Part shown: piece after piece, positions 1 through 12,464 of the stretch
How positions within the stretch are numbered: the first letter of the stretch is position 1
Layout of the letters: each line of letters starts with the position of its first letter
Assembly: GCF_003073045.1 (NCBI RefSeq)
Contig: NC_037596.1
Location: 27,998,392-28,062,391, forward strand
DNA: 64,000 nucleotides
Reading direction: 5' to 3'
From: Pomacea canaliculata
Taxonomy: Eukaryota > Mollusca > Gastropoda > Architaenioglossa > Ampullariidae
Notes under the pieces: model-generated
What the model was told of the DNA's origin: nothing
What the model saw: the letters and a program-made list of their open reading frames with translations, nothing else
Database searches by the model: none
Position numbers and translations under genes: made by a program

Positions 1-39
1 TATTTACTAAATATTCCTAATTATAACTAATATTTCTAG

Positions 40-2714
40 ATGGCCCCTCAGATGTTCTAGTCACCAGCTATAAAAAGAAGACAGGAGATGAGTCAGAGAC
101 GATACGTTTAACCTGCACAGCGACTGATGTTTATCCCTCCGCTGTTTTTCAATGGAATGTCACGTGTTCTAATCAGACTGACCATATAGACTCCAGTACA
201 TGCTCCTTCAACTTCACGCAAAAGTTTGAAAGTCTGGCGATATTATGTACAGCTAGCAACACATATTATCATCAAGAGAATGCTTCTCATGTCTACGTCC
301 TCTCTTCTTTAGGTAAATATAAATTTCTGATAATTTATGTTTTTATTTTTGTAAGGGTATACTTCAAAATTCAAAATACTCAATCTAGTGTGTAGATTTG
401 CAGCGACTTACAGTATTTATGCAATGGTTCCAGAAAATTACATTTCCTATTTGATGTCGACTTTGTTTATATTAATTGTTTGCCTGTTGTTTCTTTAGAA
501 ACTGAGTTTTAGATGAACTTTCCCCTTATACAGGAAACAAGCAGGCAGACACAGCTGGACTTAATGCCGGGTTAATTGGTGGAGTTGTGGCAGCTGTACT
601 TCTTGTACTCATCATTGTTGCAGTTTTGATTGTGTACATCATCAAACGGAGGAAAGGTTAAAATGACTTACATTCTGCACTTGAATCCTGTCACCAGCTT
701 GTGAATTAATTTCCGTATTTAACTTTTTAGCGTGAAGAGTGATGACATGTAAAGCTCTTGTTGAAATAATCTATTCAGCTATTTACATATTTACTTCGTC
801 TAATGAGACTATTTTCTTTATTTATTCTATCATATCCTTTATTCTCAACTCTAAACAATACTCAGATATTCTTTATTGTAATAGATGCTCTTTTCCTTTC
901 CACAAAAACTAGACCATTTTAAAGAATTTGCTAGAGATATATATTAGCAAGATATTTGTTTTGTGGAATCTATTAATTCATAGTAAATATTCCATAAGAA
1001 GCAGCACGTGATCGTTTTTTTCTACCCTGAACGTAGTCTTTAACTGTTTATATTTACAAGAAGACCATTAGTCAGGTCTACCTCATCTTAAGTTTAACAT
1101 TCTACTTCAACACAACATTTCTATTTGTACATGACAATGTCAGGCGAGTGTACTTTCTCTTATTATTAACAGGAATAGACTAGATTAAACGTGTCTCAGT
1201 TACAGAGTAGGAGGTTATTATTAATTTTATAGTAATAGTATTTGTATTTGTGTTCATGCAGATATATATATATATGTCATATACGTACTTAATGATATAA
1301 TTGTGCGCCTGATTGTGTTCTTTATATAGTTTAATGTTTTTATTTTATAATGTCAAGCAGTGCATTATTTGTGTGGAATTCGTTGTATTTTGTTATCTAG
1401 TTTTGTGTATAATTATGTATTTTATTGTTTCACTTATCATTTTAGCGGTTGATATAAAATTATAAGACACCAATAAAAATAATAAATCATGACACATTAA
1501 CGGACTGAGCTTTAATGCTATGTTTAATTACAGGTATGTTAGACAGAGAGAGAGCCTTCTTGGGAATTTCCTCAGACCCCCACAAAGATTTTCACAAAGG
1601 ACCTGCAATGCCTCAGCCATATGCTGTCGTCAGTAAGCCAAAGACACAGACACAGACACAGACACAGACACAGACGCCCATCAGACGACAAGCAGGTCCT
1701 TTAGGCGACATGTACACCATCACTAACACAACCAGCTCAGGTCACGTGGTAGATGACTATGCAACGGTCTGTGGAACGGTCAACAACAACACCAGTGGAG
1801 CAGAGAGTCCTGACACTTACCAAGAGACTCATAATACACAGAGGACAACAGAACCAACGGAAGCATTTAAGCCAACAACAAAGCCAACTATAACAAATAA
1901 CGCGAGCATCCACGATTGGCAAGGTACAAAATGGTTTGCTTTATCAAACAAGATTTTGAATGTCCTTTACGAAATAACAAGAAAAAGATATGTTAAACAA
2001 ATAATTTGATAAATGGGAAAAAATAAAGCCAGGTAACATGTTTGAAATGCAGGTTAATTACGAAGAAAGATAAAATCTCGTAAATGTTTTATTGTCCTGT
2101 TATTTTATTCATTCAATCACAAAAGATGAAGACAGACACCTATATTTAGATGGGTAAGTTATATATGCGTACAAACAAATATAATTCATTTGTAAGTTCA
2201 GTTAGTCTAGAAAAAATCCTTGCAAAAATCGTTTTCAAAATCAGGCACAGATTACATGAATGTCACTGAGGTGCCAACAGACTCTGGTTTGGGAGTGTAT
2301 CATGTAGTTCCCTGGGCAACACCATCTGGTCAAACGGAACCTGAGACAAGGGTAAGGCATTTTATTTCTGCGATAAAGGTTTTAATATCGTTTTTAAAAT
2401 GTCACCAAAAATATTTGTTTTATTGCATCCAATTTAAAGTTACAAGTATAAGTGTCAAGATAAATAAGTCTAAATAACTACAAACAGATACTGTCAATTT
2501 CGAGAACATTAATAGCTTGCATTAAAAATTCGTTACTTTAAACAACTAAATATTATTAAAAACAATGTTGTAACATAAATCCATTTGCATATTGAAACAG
2601 GAATATTCTGTACCGACATTTTCTGAAGATGAGTACAACGAACTACATTTTGAAGAGGATCGTACTGGACAAGAAGACCAAGCCGCTACATACCACCATC
2701 TTCAAATCACATAA
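40..2714 (+). CDS. Ig-like transmembrane receptor A, 3' part (5 exons visible)
   Basis: This is the 3' part of a receptor gene whose start lies left of the window. Exons are 40-312 (Ig domain), 534-656 (transmembrane), 1534-1923, 2245-2351 and 2601-2714, joined in consistent phases (1,1,1,1,0). The Ig exon has the paired cysteines and tryptophan (LTCTA...FQWNV...LCTAS) and several N-x-S/T sites. The transmembrane exon is Gly/Ala/Val/Leu-rich and ends in IIKRRKG. The tail carries PYAVV, DMYTI, DDYATV, DYMNV, GVYHVV, EYNEL and TYHHL, and stops after YHHLQIT. YMNV fits the Grb2 SH2 motif YxN. YNEL and YHHL resemble an ITAM with a long 15-residue spacer. Exon 3 contains a TQ repeat. An AATAAA lies at 2889-2894. 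The exon pattern matches genes C and D, so membership of the same family is secure. Ligand and function are unknown. Confidence 0.85.
1642..1675 (+). repeat. coding ACACAG microsatellite (TQ repeat)
   Basis: A pure six-base repeat lies inside the cytoplasmic exon of gene A and encodes alternating Thr-Gln. Paralogues C and D lack it at the matching place. Because the unit is six bases, copy-number changes keep the frame. Confidence 0.85.
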
Positions 2715-2894
2715 CATCTTTTAGTCTGAAAGTTTCATCCGTTGAGGAACGCCTCTAGTCCCATAGAATATAATTTCACTACTGAAAACTTATGCTAAAC
2801 CTACTTTTTATCTCAAAGATAACCAAGCCTGATGTAGTCATCAGTACTTTTCTTAGTGAGGTCGATTATTATTAATATTTAGGTAAATAATAAA

Positions 2895-4884
2895 CATAAA
2901 TAAGATATCAGCAATGACATTATTCTTGTTTTGTGTGTGCATCGTCTATACTTTCACGGAAACTAGTTCTTTTGTTCTCTCAGCTCTTTAATTTTTACTC
3001 AGTTTTTTTAGTCTCTCACTAAGAGTCTCTTCCCTTTCTTTAATTTTTTTGTTTTCACATCCTTTCCCATAAAGAACAGGAACAGTGTTGTTTCCCTTCT
3101 TAATGTTTATTTTAAGATAACTGGAACGAAGCAGAGGAACTTACAAGACCTAAATAGTCACAAGCTTCTGTGAAATCTTTACTAATTCTAATCATTTGTT
3201 TGCATGAACAATCTCACTCTTGCAGTTTGGTCGCAGAGACGAGATGCCCGAATCCTCACCGCAACTTACCCGTCCTTGTAATATTGTATTTACCTATGAT
3301 CACCTTTTGTAGTGCACAAAGTGTATCTAATATCGTGTGAGCATGTGTGTATATGTCCCTCGGCCCTATGCTCCTCTCGACGTGGTTAGAAACAAGAGAG
3401 AAGAGAGAGATATGTGTATATATTTACTTGTTTATAGTAATCATGTATAAGCATTGAATATTGTTTGTGCATAAGAAATTATAAATCTTACCCTTATAAG
3501 CCATTACGACCTAATAATGTTGCACTGTCTTGTACTGCATTTATCACAATAGTTGGAATTTCTGAGTGACAAAAAGATGAAAAGGGATAAAAACGAAAGA
3601 AGGCGTGAAAAGAGACAAAAATTTAGACAACGTGAGAAAGGAAAAAAATTTTAAATGTTAAAAAAATATATCAATAAAATGAAAGTTTCATTTATTGTGG
3701 TTATTTCTAAATTTTTATATGCATGGTTTTAAACGAACTCAGACTTGAACTATTACAATCGTTGGTTCAGGTTTATAAATTAAATGAGGCATAACTATTG
3801 TACGTAGCAAAGCAACAAAATCAAATAAACGTTTCGTTTCATGTTTTGTCTTTAATACCTTAAATGTAGATTTTTGTACAAATAAAATTATTTGAAAACA
3901 TTTTTCGTGTTTCTTATTTTAACATTATGATGTATGCCATAAGAAAACTAAGTAAAAGGATGACACAACACATTTTAAAAATATATAACAGCCAATGTCA
4001 ACGTCGAAAGATGAAAGCTAATTGAGAAAAGTACATGCGGTTCCAGAAAAAAATATAACTATCAAGGGACTTGAATATCTGTTATCCTACTACCTTTTTC
4101 TTTTCAGTCTACACATTTTGTTTTGTTCCTTGTAAACATCATCAGCTAACGCAATAAACTATCAATTTAAATATAACCTTAAGATTAATAGTTGTAATAA
4201 AAGAACTTTCAAAATGAGAGCTAATTAATAATAATTATTTGTTGAAAATTTCTTTTGATGGAATGGGTATTCTGAAGCAGACATGAGAATTGCTATCATT
4301 TACTTTCATTTCTCAGATGCCATTTCCCTTGTACGACTCCTACTCTCTTCCCAGTCCATGAATACCACGCGCACTGATGGGTAAAGCAATAGGAGCTGTC
4401 CTTTTGTTGTGGGTGTTGGATGGACTTGCCACACAGAATTTGACATTAGTATTATGGCAGTTTACATTCTTCAGGCTAATCAGTCGGTATACTGACAATT
4501 GTATTTTGCTGATCTCAAACACAGAATTGGAACTTTTTGCCCCGGATTGTAAACATTGGATGCATTGTAGCTATCTTTACATGTGTGTCACCAATAGAGC
4601 AGAGTGGTTGAGGTGAGCTGTAAGTTATTCATATATGTGATGTAGTTTGTAAAGTCCTGAGCCACTCAACAACCTATCAACATGATTTGGACAGCTTCGG
4701 GCAACCATTTTGTGTGGTTTTATTTGAAAGAATGCGTATTTGTCTGGTGCGAGTGTGTTGTAGTCCCACCCGAGCCGTGACAGGGCTTATGTTTGTAGGA
4801 TTGTGTCTATCTGGCATGTGTGTGTGTGTCTATTTGTTTGTAATACAGAGAAACCTTCAACTACACGCACATTGCTATGTTACA
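2895..4884. other. intergenic stretch between genes A and B
   Basis: AT-rich sequence after the gene A poly(A) signal. No convincing exon was found. Several AATAAA-like words and a short purine-rich segment near 3390-3410 occur. A 14-base word near 3126 recurs near 11891 in the next intergenic interval, which hints at older shared spacer sequence but is weak. Open frames at 4340-4887 show no Ig, transmembrane or motif signature. Confidence 0.5.
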
Positions 4885-5532
4885 TAAGTAAATAATTATA
4901 GCCCTTACAACTATTCTCTTTGCAATGATGTGCATCTAAGCCCCTGCCCGCTATCAGTTCTACCAGAAATAAATCCTTTCCTGCTCATCCTATTTACTTT
5001 TGAATCACCTTTATGTCATCGAGACCTGTTTGTTTGACTTTCTGCACGGCTGTGTAGCTGTGGATACACTGATACAGAAAGGAAACCGTCCACATCTCCC
5101 TCTGTCATCATCCTACGTTGCACTCACTTGTCCTTTGTCACTTTTGTATTTGTAAACACGTGTGTGTATGCATGCGTGGGTACCTGCGTAGTAATATCTG
5201 AATGTGATGGTAGACTCGCTGTGTGAATTGCACTTCGTTTTATATCTATAGTCAAACAAAGAACATCTGCACTATATTAATCGCGGATGAATTTTACCCG
5301 CTCTTTCCCTGACGTAAGCTGGAGAAATTTTCGAACAAGGAAGTGAATATGTTTGGCGCAAGACGCGCGTGCTGCTGGAAAATAGTTCCAACATTTGCTG
5401 TGTGACAAACCATATGAAAGCTGTCTGCTTTTAAGAAAAGTTCGATAAACATTTATGTTTGTGCATTTTCCACTGAGCTTTTTCAAGTGTCTTTAAAAAA
5501 TTGATTGATATTTAAAAGCGCAACTGAAAAAC
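4885..5532 (+). promoter_or_regulatory. conserved upstream region of gene B
   Basis: About 275 bp (4885-5160) is clearly homologous to 12465-12730 upstream of gene C. A proximal block (5277-5532) is homologous to the DNA just upstream of both C and D. Shared words include GAACAAGGAAGTGAATA (with an Ets-like GGAAGT), GACGCGCGTG and a TATTTAAAAG stretch about 20 bp before the ATG. It probably covers the promoter and 5' UTR. The transcription start is not known. Confidence 0.6.
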
Positions 5533-8185
5533 ATGGAGCTGACACTGTTGATGTTGTGGACCGTTGCCATATTTGCTGGGAAAGGTTATACAGGTAACAG
5601 TACAGTCCTCACACTATTGCCAGTGTTACGTTTATTTGTGAGGATAGAACTTTCTTTCGTCGAAAAAAAAAATCAAAGAAAAGCTAATAATTTTTAACTT
5701 TCTTTACATTTTTTTATTTTGTGGATTACATTAGGCATTCATGTGTTTATCATACTTATTGAAGTAAACCGTTATTTGTGAACTAAAACAATTAAATTTA
5801 TAGTTAGTCCAGAGGGGAGTGATGAGGGTCAGTATTGGTCACTTTTCAGATGTCATTATCCAGCAGTGTCCCGATGGGCAGCTATACGTGGCTGAATACA
5901 GTAATGTCAGCTTAACCTGCGGTCCGTGCAGGGACATAACAAGGTGGTATGTTGATGACAACAGCGGTGAAGACAGAAAGTACGTGGGTGAATGTATTGA
6001 CACTCAATACCTGCAACGTTGATAATTCAGCTGCTTTTTGCTTAAATATAAACACGAGAAACACACTGGGCTTTGACAGTGTCCTCGACATTCTAGACTT
6101 CACAAGTAATAATAAAAGCTTCGTCTGCAAATGTGACGAGTACGTCTCCAGCATCTGTACCAATGGTACTGGCTATTATGTACAAAGTAATGATTCATGC
6201 AAGCTGCTCATAAAAGGTTAGTAATAGTATTAAAAAATATCATTATTTGACATAAAGTTGCTTTACTTCCATGTTATTGGGACTTTTGCAGTTGATTTAC
6301 ATTTTTTATAAAAATGACTATAATGCACTGTAAAAGAAAGCAGAAACAACTACAACACAATTTTATAGGTTTAAGATTATTTGTTGTGTGCACTGCAATG
6401 AGCCTTTTACTTACACTCTAGGTTCTACAACTATGAAATGGAATTGAACCTTAGTAAAAGATTGCTTTCCCCGTGCGTTACTACAATAGAACAGAGTAAA
6501 CTTTTAACAAGTCCGAGACATTACCTCTTTATTAGTCATCAAAAGAATGGCTTAAGCTATATGCCATAACTAATAAACAAAACTTCGGTCATTAAAAAGA
6601 ACTAAGCACGATTTTCAAACACGCTTGAGTTTTTTATTTTTTATTTTGTATGTGCACTTCGTTCATTTAATTGATTATGTTGCAACACTATAATAAACTG
6701 TAATCTGAGCAATAATGATTTTTTCATGTTTTGTGTTCCTCTACTGCATTTTGCTGCAGAAAACAAAGAACCACCATCGGAAAACATGAAAGGATGGATC
6801 GTCGGTAGTGTGTTTGCTGCGGTAGTTGCTATTGCTATCATCGGAACCTTTTTCACTTTCTACATAATTAAACGACGAAAAGGTTTGATTGTCTACACCC
6901 TAATTTTTTCAGTATTACTTGTTTTATATTTGTAATAACTCTTTTGGCATGATACAAACATGAAATTTTACATTAGAATATATTACACGAAGAGTTTCAC
7001 AACCATTTTATCGTTTATGTCACCACAAACTCCCTGTTGACTTTATTCAAACTCTATTCATGTCACATGTCAACACATTTACAGGATATTTCAATGTGGT
7101 AAATTACGGATTATTTGATTATTTTAAAAATTATCCCGCGAGGTAAACTTCGGACAATGGGTCAAAATATATAAAAGTGTATATGACAAATAAAATGTAG
7201 ACGTGTGCATGGTTTTATGGAGTTTTACTTTAAGTTTCTGAGCAAGTTTACCTGCAACAAAAGCTACATTACTGTCATCGTAAGTATTTTTTTTCTTTCA
7301 AGAACAGTAGATTTTACCATTTGCTGGATATGTAAGTGAGGCAATAAACGTTAACGAATATTTCAAAAGTATTGATATAGTAGGCATGAAAATATAAAGA
7401 CTAGTAATAAGATATTTGTGTATATAGTTTCCGTAATCCCATACACTATGTGGCTGCCTCTGGAGACATCTACACAATTGGTAGCACAACAACTTCTGGT
7501 GACTTAAATGGAGAATATGTAACAGTGAGAGAAATACTAGAGAACACCACGTCTGAGACAGATATGGATGACAACCTCCAGACGAGCAAAGAACTTCCTG
7601 ATAAAACTGAAACGAGGACATCATTGAAGCCAACAACGAAATCAAAACCAACAACAGGGCAACCGAGGAATTTTAGTGATTTATCAGCTGACATTATGCT
7701 TTGTTCTTTAATTAGCATAAATAATACAAATGTTTAGAAATATAAATACAAGAGTAAACTTTTGAGATGCTTACGCGGTTCGGGTCATATCAATAGACAT
7801 ATTACTAATATTTCAGTGTTTAGTATTAATTTGGTCAAGGTGGTAAATAATAATATGGACTGAATTGTTTAAATGTCTAAAGTATTTAAGTAAAGATAGG
7901 TTTATTTTGCTTTCAGGTTCCAAGAGTAAAACAAACAATTAGTAATGCTTACACCTATTATTGTTAAGATGTAAAGAAAGGCAGCTTTAAAAGCCAATTC
8001 TTAGAGGATTATCACACTAATGAATATATAGGAAGTAAATTATCTTTCCTTGAATATAGTTTAGGGTTATACTTTCTTTTTTAATTGCAGGTACCGGGTA
8101 TATGAATGTCCCTGATTCTGGCTTGGGTGTGTACCACACATTTCCCTGGGCTGTCATCCCTGTACAACCATTTCCTGATAAAGGG
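5533..8185 (+). pseudogene. decayed Ig receptor paralogue B
   Basis: Clear homologue of genes C and D. A signal-peptide exon is present (5533-5593, MELTLLMLWTVAIFAG). The Ig exon (5850-6216) is 367 nt instead of 363, a +4 change relative to D near 6001-6015, so the frame shifts in mid-domain. The transmembrane exon (6760-6882) is intact. The next exon has lost its first ~110 nt and its acceptor (coding homology resumes near 7440), and its donor is CT instead of GT at 7688. The YMNV exon (8091-8185) has a 12-nt in-frame loss. The final exon with YNVL...YHHL is absent: sequence runs from intron directly into the downstream repeat. The only second-Ig trace is a short similarity in the intron at 6217-6759. 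With this many defects a full receptor is very unlikely, though the 5' exons could still be transcribed. Confidence 0.85.
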
Positions 8186-8314
8186 GTACAATTTCTAAAT
8201 CAATTTACCACCAAAAAAATAATAGTATAGCTTGTAAAGTAACGTAAATTATTTGTATTGCATGACAAGCCGTTATTAATTGGCGAATGTTTAAAACCTG
8301 CAGAGTTTCGTTCC

Positions 8315-9608
8315 AAGCGGAAGTGATTAACAAGTCTTAATTTGAACTAAATCGTCGTTCTCATTTGATGAGTGAGCTTAAAAGTTCGCTCAGCCTGTAG
8401 AGCATGAAGATGATGACACACTGTCGGCCTCGTTGACCAGCGAAGTGGAAACACGCGGAAGAAGATGAACATGAGTCGTCCCGACCCTGAGCAAAGCCTG
8501 GACAGTATATTGTTACTCAAGCTCATCTCTCTCTCCATTATCCTATCTTTCACTGCTTTGCTACCAGTGCATTTATTCACTTTCTCTCTTGTTTTGTTTG
8601 CAAGTCTGCTTTCTTATTACTATCCTTCTTACAGCATCTAGAAGCTGGTGCAAATATGTCGGTTGATTAAACAAGGAATAGGGCAAGTCAGTGAGCAAGA
8701 AAGAGGTGAAGCATGTTGTAGACAATATCCTAAAATCTTGTGAAAAAACTACTAATGACAATACAAAGAAGGATGAATGAACCTGTTATAGCGAAGTGAA
8801 CAGCATTTAGTGCGACATGGTAATATTTTGTTACTGTTCATAGCAAACAGACAGTCACTGTTGAACTCGTGATTACTGCACTTTCCTTATCCGACTTGCC
8901 AATCAAGTACACATTCAAAGGGCATGAACTCTGTTTACTGAAGTCAAAGTGGAAACACGAGTGATCTTTCCTGTCTAATGTGTACGGAGTTATGTCCAGT
9001 ACACACACTCGCGTTTGTAAAAATGAATAATGATTTCCAGTTCTCACTCAACATATCGTCTCAGGGTCAGCTGAGATGGAAAAGAATTGTGTACCTATAT
9101 AATATCTTTAGTAATATTAAAATAATAAAAGTGATAGCCTCACAAGCAGGCAATCACGCATATCTTCACATCCACACGTGTTTTCAAAGGGTGGGAAGAT
9201 GTTTCAGGAGGCGAACAAGTCTAGCCTTTGTGCCAACGATATTTACATAAACAAGGTAAACGACAATTAAAATAAGTTGACGGCCGTTAAAGCAAATGAG
9301 TGAGTGCAATCAGTCCTTAAGTAATGGTTTATTTGGATAAGTAAAAGCATGGCACTGAAAGTCAATGGCAGTAGTGGCTAAAGTGGGAAATATTAAGTAT
9401 GCAGCTTAGAGTGGGGTAGGAGACGCAGCAAAAGCACACATACGGATGGAAATCCGAATTAAAATCAGTACATGACACAAAGCAAAAATATAATAGAAAG
9501 TCAAAGTACTCTTTGCTGCACCATTGCCTATGGTGTTCTTAAAACCATGCCTCCTAAACAAAATACATGTACTTCAAAATGTTATATTCCTTTTTTTTTA
9601 CTTTATGT
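8315..9608. repeat. 1.3-kb downstream repeat, copy 1
   Basis: Near-identical over its length to 18354-19655, with few indels. The first ~120 bp also matches 25637-25757. Each copy lies just downstream of a receptor paralogue, so it is part of the duplicated gene unit. No protein, tRNA or terminal-repeat signature is visible. Its last ~100 bp resembles the 3' flank of the helicase gene (31927-32031). Its right end is the hAT insertion point. Confidence 0.85.
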
Positions 9609-11870
9609 CAGGGATGCACAACCTACGGCCCGCGGGCCATATCCGGCACGCGAAGCTTCTGCCCACAGTACAGGAAATCGGCATGTTAGTAATAATAATG
9701 AAACCCCCCCCCCCCAAAAAAAAAAAATAAAAACGAAAAAAAGGGAAGAAGAAGTATATATCCCTACGTAGGGGCGTCTCTCAATCTTTTGAAAGATTTC
9801 ATTCTTGATTTTCGTCTTTGGAGGAAACCAGTGTTTGAGAACGAGGGACGCCGCATTCCACAGGGGATTAGTGGTCTTTTGATTGGTTAATATTTGAATC
9901 AGTCGTTAAACAGATTGAAAATACAGACTCCGGGCTTTCTAGCAAGGTATAAAACAATGGGGTTCTTACAGGGAAACAATACCAAAACAGCGTTTGAATT
10001 TTGTCATTTTCCTGTGGAAATCAGGACGGATCGCCTGGGGGTACCTCGATTAAAATGTATTTTATGACAATTTCTAACTTTTAGTTTAACATAGCAGTGT
10101 ATTTTCCTGTTAGTTCAATAACCAAGGAATCCATTTTTACAGAAAAGTCAAACTGCACAAAATTGACTCTCAACACCTTTCGGGGCCTCTAGTATGTCAC
10201 CTGCACTCTACAGTGCCTTTCAGACGAGGAATCGTCTTGAAATTATTTTCAACTCAGCGCTGGTCAGGAACCCCAGGCGGATAAGGCGAGTAGACGAAGA
10301 ACAATTAACCAAAAGTGAAATAAAAACACAAAAAAAACCTGGAGAGAAAAACAAAACCAATCTTTAGATAAGTAGCAAATTCAGGACTACACCACAAGTC
10401 GTTCAAGACTTGTTTGCAATAGAAAAACCCGTCCGCTCCTCTCCCGTCAAGAAAAAAAAAACCAGTCACACCATACACATCCAAAACAATACTACACTCC
10501 TTCCATTGTTCTTTCAACAAAACAACCTATCAACACCAAACTTAATTAAACACAGATCAGCCGAACATCCCCGTATGGCGCGGCCCGCCTCAGACTGTTG
10601 ACACTTCCAACCTCCCCCTTTCCAACTTCCTATCCCCTTCCTACTCCCTAGCTAAAAAAAAACATTTAAAGAAAATAACAGCAGGTTTGTGACATAGTAC
10701 TAAAATGTCCTTTAGTCGTGGCGGGTGACAGTTGTGCGCCGGTGAAATGGGAGAAGAGTTGAGTCTGAGTGCAGAAACTTACAAGAAAAGTGGACAGATC
10801 TGTACTTTTTTATACAACATGATAGCAAGCCAACGTGTTTGATTTGCAAAGAAAGTGTGGCTGTTTTTAAGGAACACAACATTAAACGGCACTATGAAAC
10901 AAAGACCAAGAACAAGTATGATGGCATCCTTGGTTCGAGCCGCACAGAAAAGATTGCTAAGTTTCGTCAAGAAATTGGAGGCTTGACGAGAATATTTAGC
11001 AAGAAAAGACAAGAAAATGAGGCGGCGGTAATTGCAAGCTACCGAGTTGCTCACATTTTGAGCAGAAAAGTGAAGCCATTTTCCGACAGTGAATGCGTAA
11101 AAAAGTGCTTGCTAGCAGTGGTGGAGGAACTGTGTCCTGGAAAGAAGAATGCATTTGAAGCCGTCAGCCTTTCTCGCACGACAATTGCACGGCGAGTGGA
11201 AGATATGGGGAAACATCTCCAGTCAAAACTAAGGGACAAAGCAGCACGTTCCGAAATGTTTTCTATTGCTGCTGAGGAGTCAACCGACTCATCCGACACC
11301 GCTCAACTCTTGGTATTTATTCGCGGTACAAACAGCGATTTTGAACTTACAGAAGAGTTAGCGGCCATGAGGGGCATAAACGGGAACACCACTGGCGAAG
11401 ACCTATTCAAAGAAGTTTCAGCCGTAATAGAGGGTCTTGCTCTTCCTTGGGAGAAATTAGTGGGGGTGACTACCGATGGTGCCAGAAGTATGGTTGGATG
11501 CCACAGCGGACTGGCATCAAGGGTTATTAGAAAAGTCGTCGAGTCTAATGTAACCGAGCCTCTGCGGCTTCATTGCATTATTCATCAACAAAATCTCTGT
11601 GGCAAGGTGTTGAATCTGGACCATGTGATGAAGATTATGGTCAGCACTGTAAACTTCATCAGATGACAGGCGTTGAACCACAGAACTTTCAAGGAATTTT
11701 TTACAGAAATAGAATGCGAATATGAAGACGTTCTCTTTCACAGTGAAGTCCGCTGGTTAAGCCGAGGAAAGGAACTAAAACGGTTTTTTGATTTGAGACA
11801 TGAGATTGAAATTTTTATGATGGAGAAATCAAAGCAAGTGCCTCAGCTGTCTCCCTTGTTATTATTTGTT
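9609..11870 (+). mobile_element. hAT (Charlie/GTF2IRD2-like) transposon, 3'-truncated
   Basis: The left terminal repeat begins CAGGGATGCACAACC followed by GGCCCGCGGGCC, typical of hAT elements. The eight bases before it (CTTTATGT, 9601-9608) are the expected 8-bp target duplication. Copy 2 of the surrounding repeat shows the undisturbed sequence at 19647-19660. The right terminal repeat and second target copy are missing: transposase homology stops near 11850 and the following DNA is unrelated spacer. The same family gives the short element at 56706-57155. Confidence 0.85.
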
Positions 11871-11872
11871 TA
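10746..11872 (+). pseudogene. hAT transposase (ZBED/GTF2IRD2 type), broken
   Basis: The protein begins with a BED-like zinc finger (PTCLICKES...KEHNIKRHYETK), then hAT core sequence with SLSRTTIARRVEDM, EESTDSSDTAQL, a DDE-family Asp region (GVTTDGARSMVG) and LHCIIHQQNLCGK. An in-frame TGA follows NFIR at 11664-11666. The same frame resumes with NHRTFKEFF...LFHSEVRWLSRGKEL and is cut off near 11850, so the C-terminal dimerisation region is absent. It therefore cannot encode a full transposase. The open start is upstream of 10839, because zinc-finger residues lie at 10830-10900 in the same frame. Confidence 0.85.
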
Positions 11873-12464
11873 AAGAAAATCGAAACCAAGCAGAGGAACT
11901 TGGAAGACATAAGTAATGATAAACATGTTTGGAATCTTTACTTTATCCTCCATTTCAGCATACACATGTTCGTTCTTATACACGTCATTACAAAGTATCA
12001 ATGTGAACATAATCATAGGTCGTCTTATCTGGATCAACCTAGAACTAATCTTATGTTCTCTGCAATATATATAAAACAGACACATAACTAACAGTCTACA
12101 ATAAAAGTCAAACAGGTTTGAAATGATTTTCATAATGTAGTTTTTATTGTTGTTGTTGTTGTTGTTGCTGTCATTATTTTAGTTTTAGTTTTAAAGAATA
12201 CTTATTTGCTCTCCGCGATTCCCCGGTAACCGAAATTGCGAATAAAATTTCGACCGGTATTTTTTTTTTCATTTTTATTTATTAACCTCCAATAAAGACA
12301 ATAAAGACACCTGAGTTTGAAAGAGCGTTTTAAAAAACATTTTACATGGTGTAAATTTTAACAAAATATATATCTTTTATACTTTTTATAGTAAAATCAA
12401 CTATTGCAGGTCAAAACGCCTTTTAACAATCAGGTAACATACAATACATACAGATTTGAAAGTA
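11873..12464. other. spacer between hAT fragment and gene C unit
   Basis: AT-rich, with a TTG trinucleotide run near 12148-12170 and long T/A tracts. No exon or terminal repeat was found. The expected right half of the hAT element and the rest of the repeat are absent, so a deletion or rearrangement joined these sequences. Confidence 0.5.

Noticed and set aside
7298-7718. Minus-strand frames over gene B exon 4
   Set aside because: Antisense of the homologous coding exon. The same antisense frame appears over gene C because the exon is conserved.
8315-9608. Second LTR pair formed by the two 1.3-kb repeats
   Set aside because: The two copies lie 10 kb apart with a receptor gene unit between them. 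They lack TG/CA ends and target duplications, and a third partial copy follows gene D, so they are parts of a duplicated unit.
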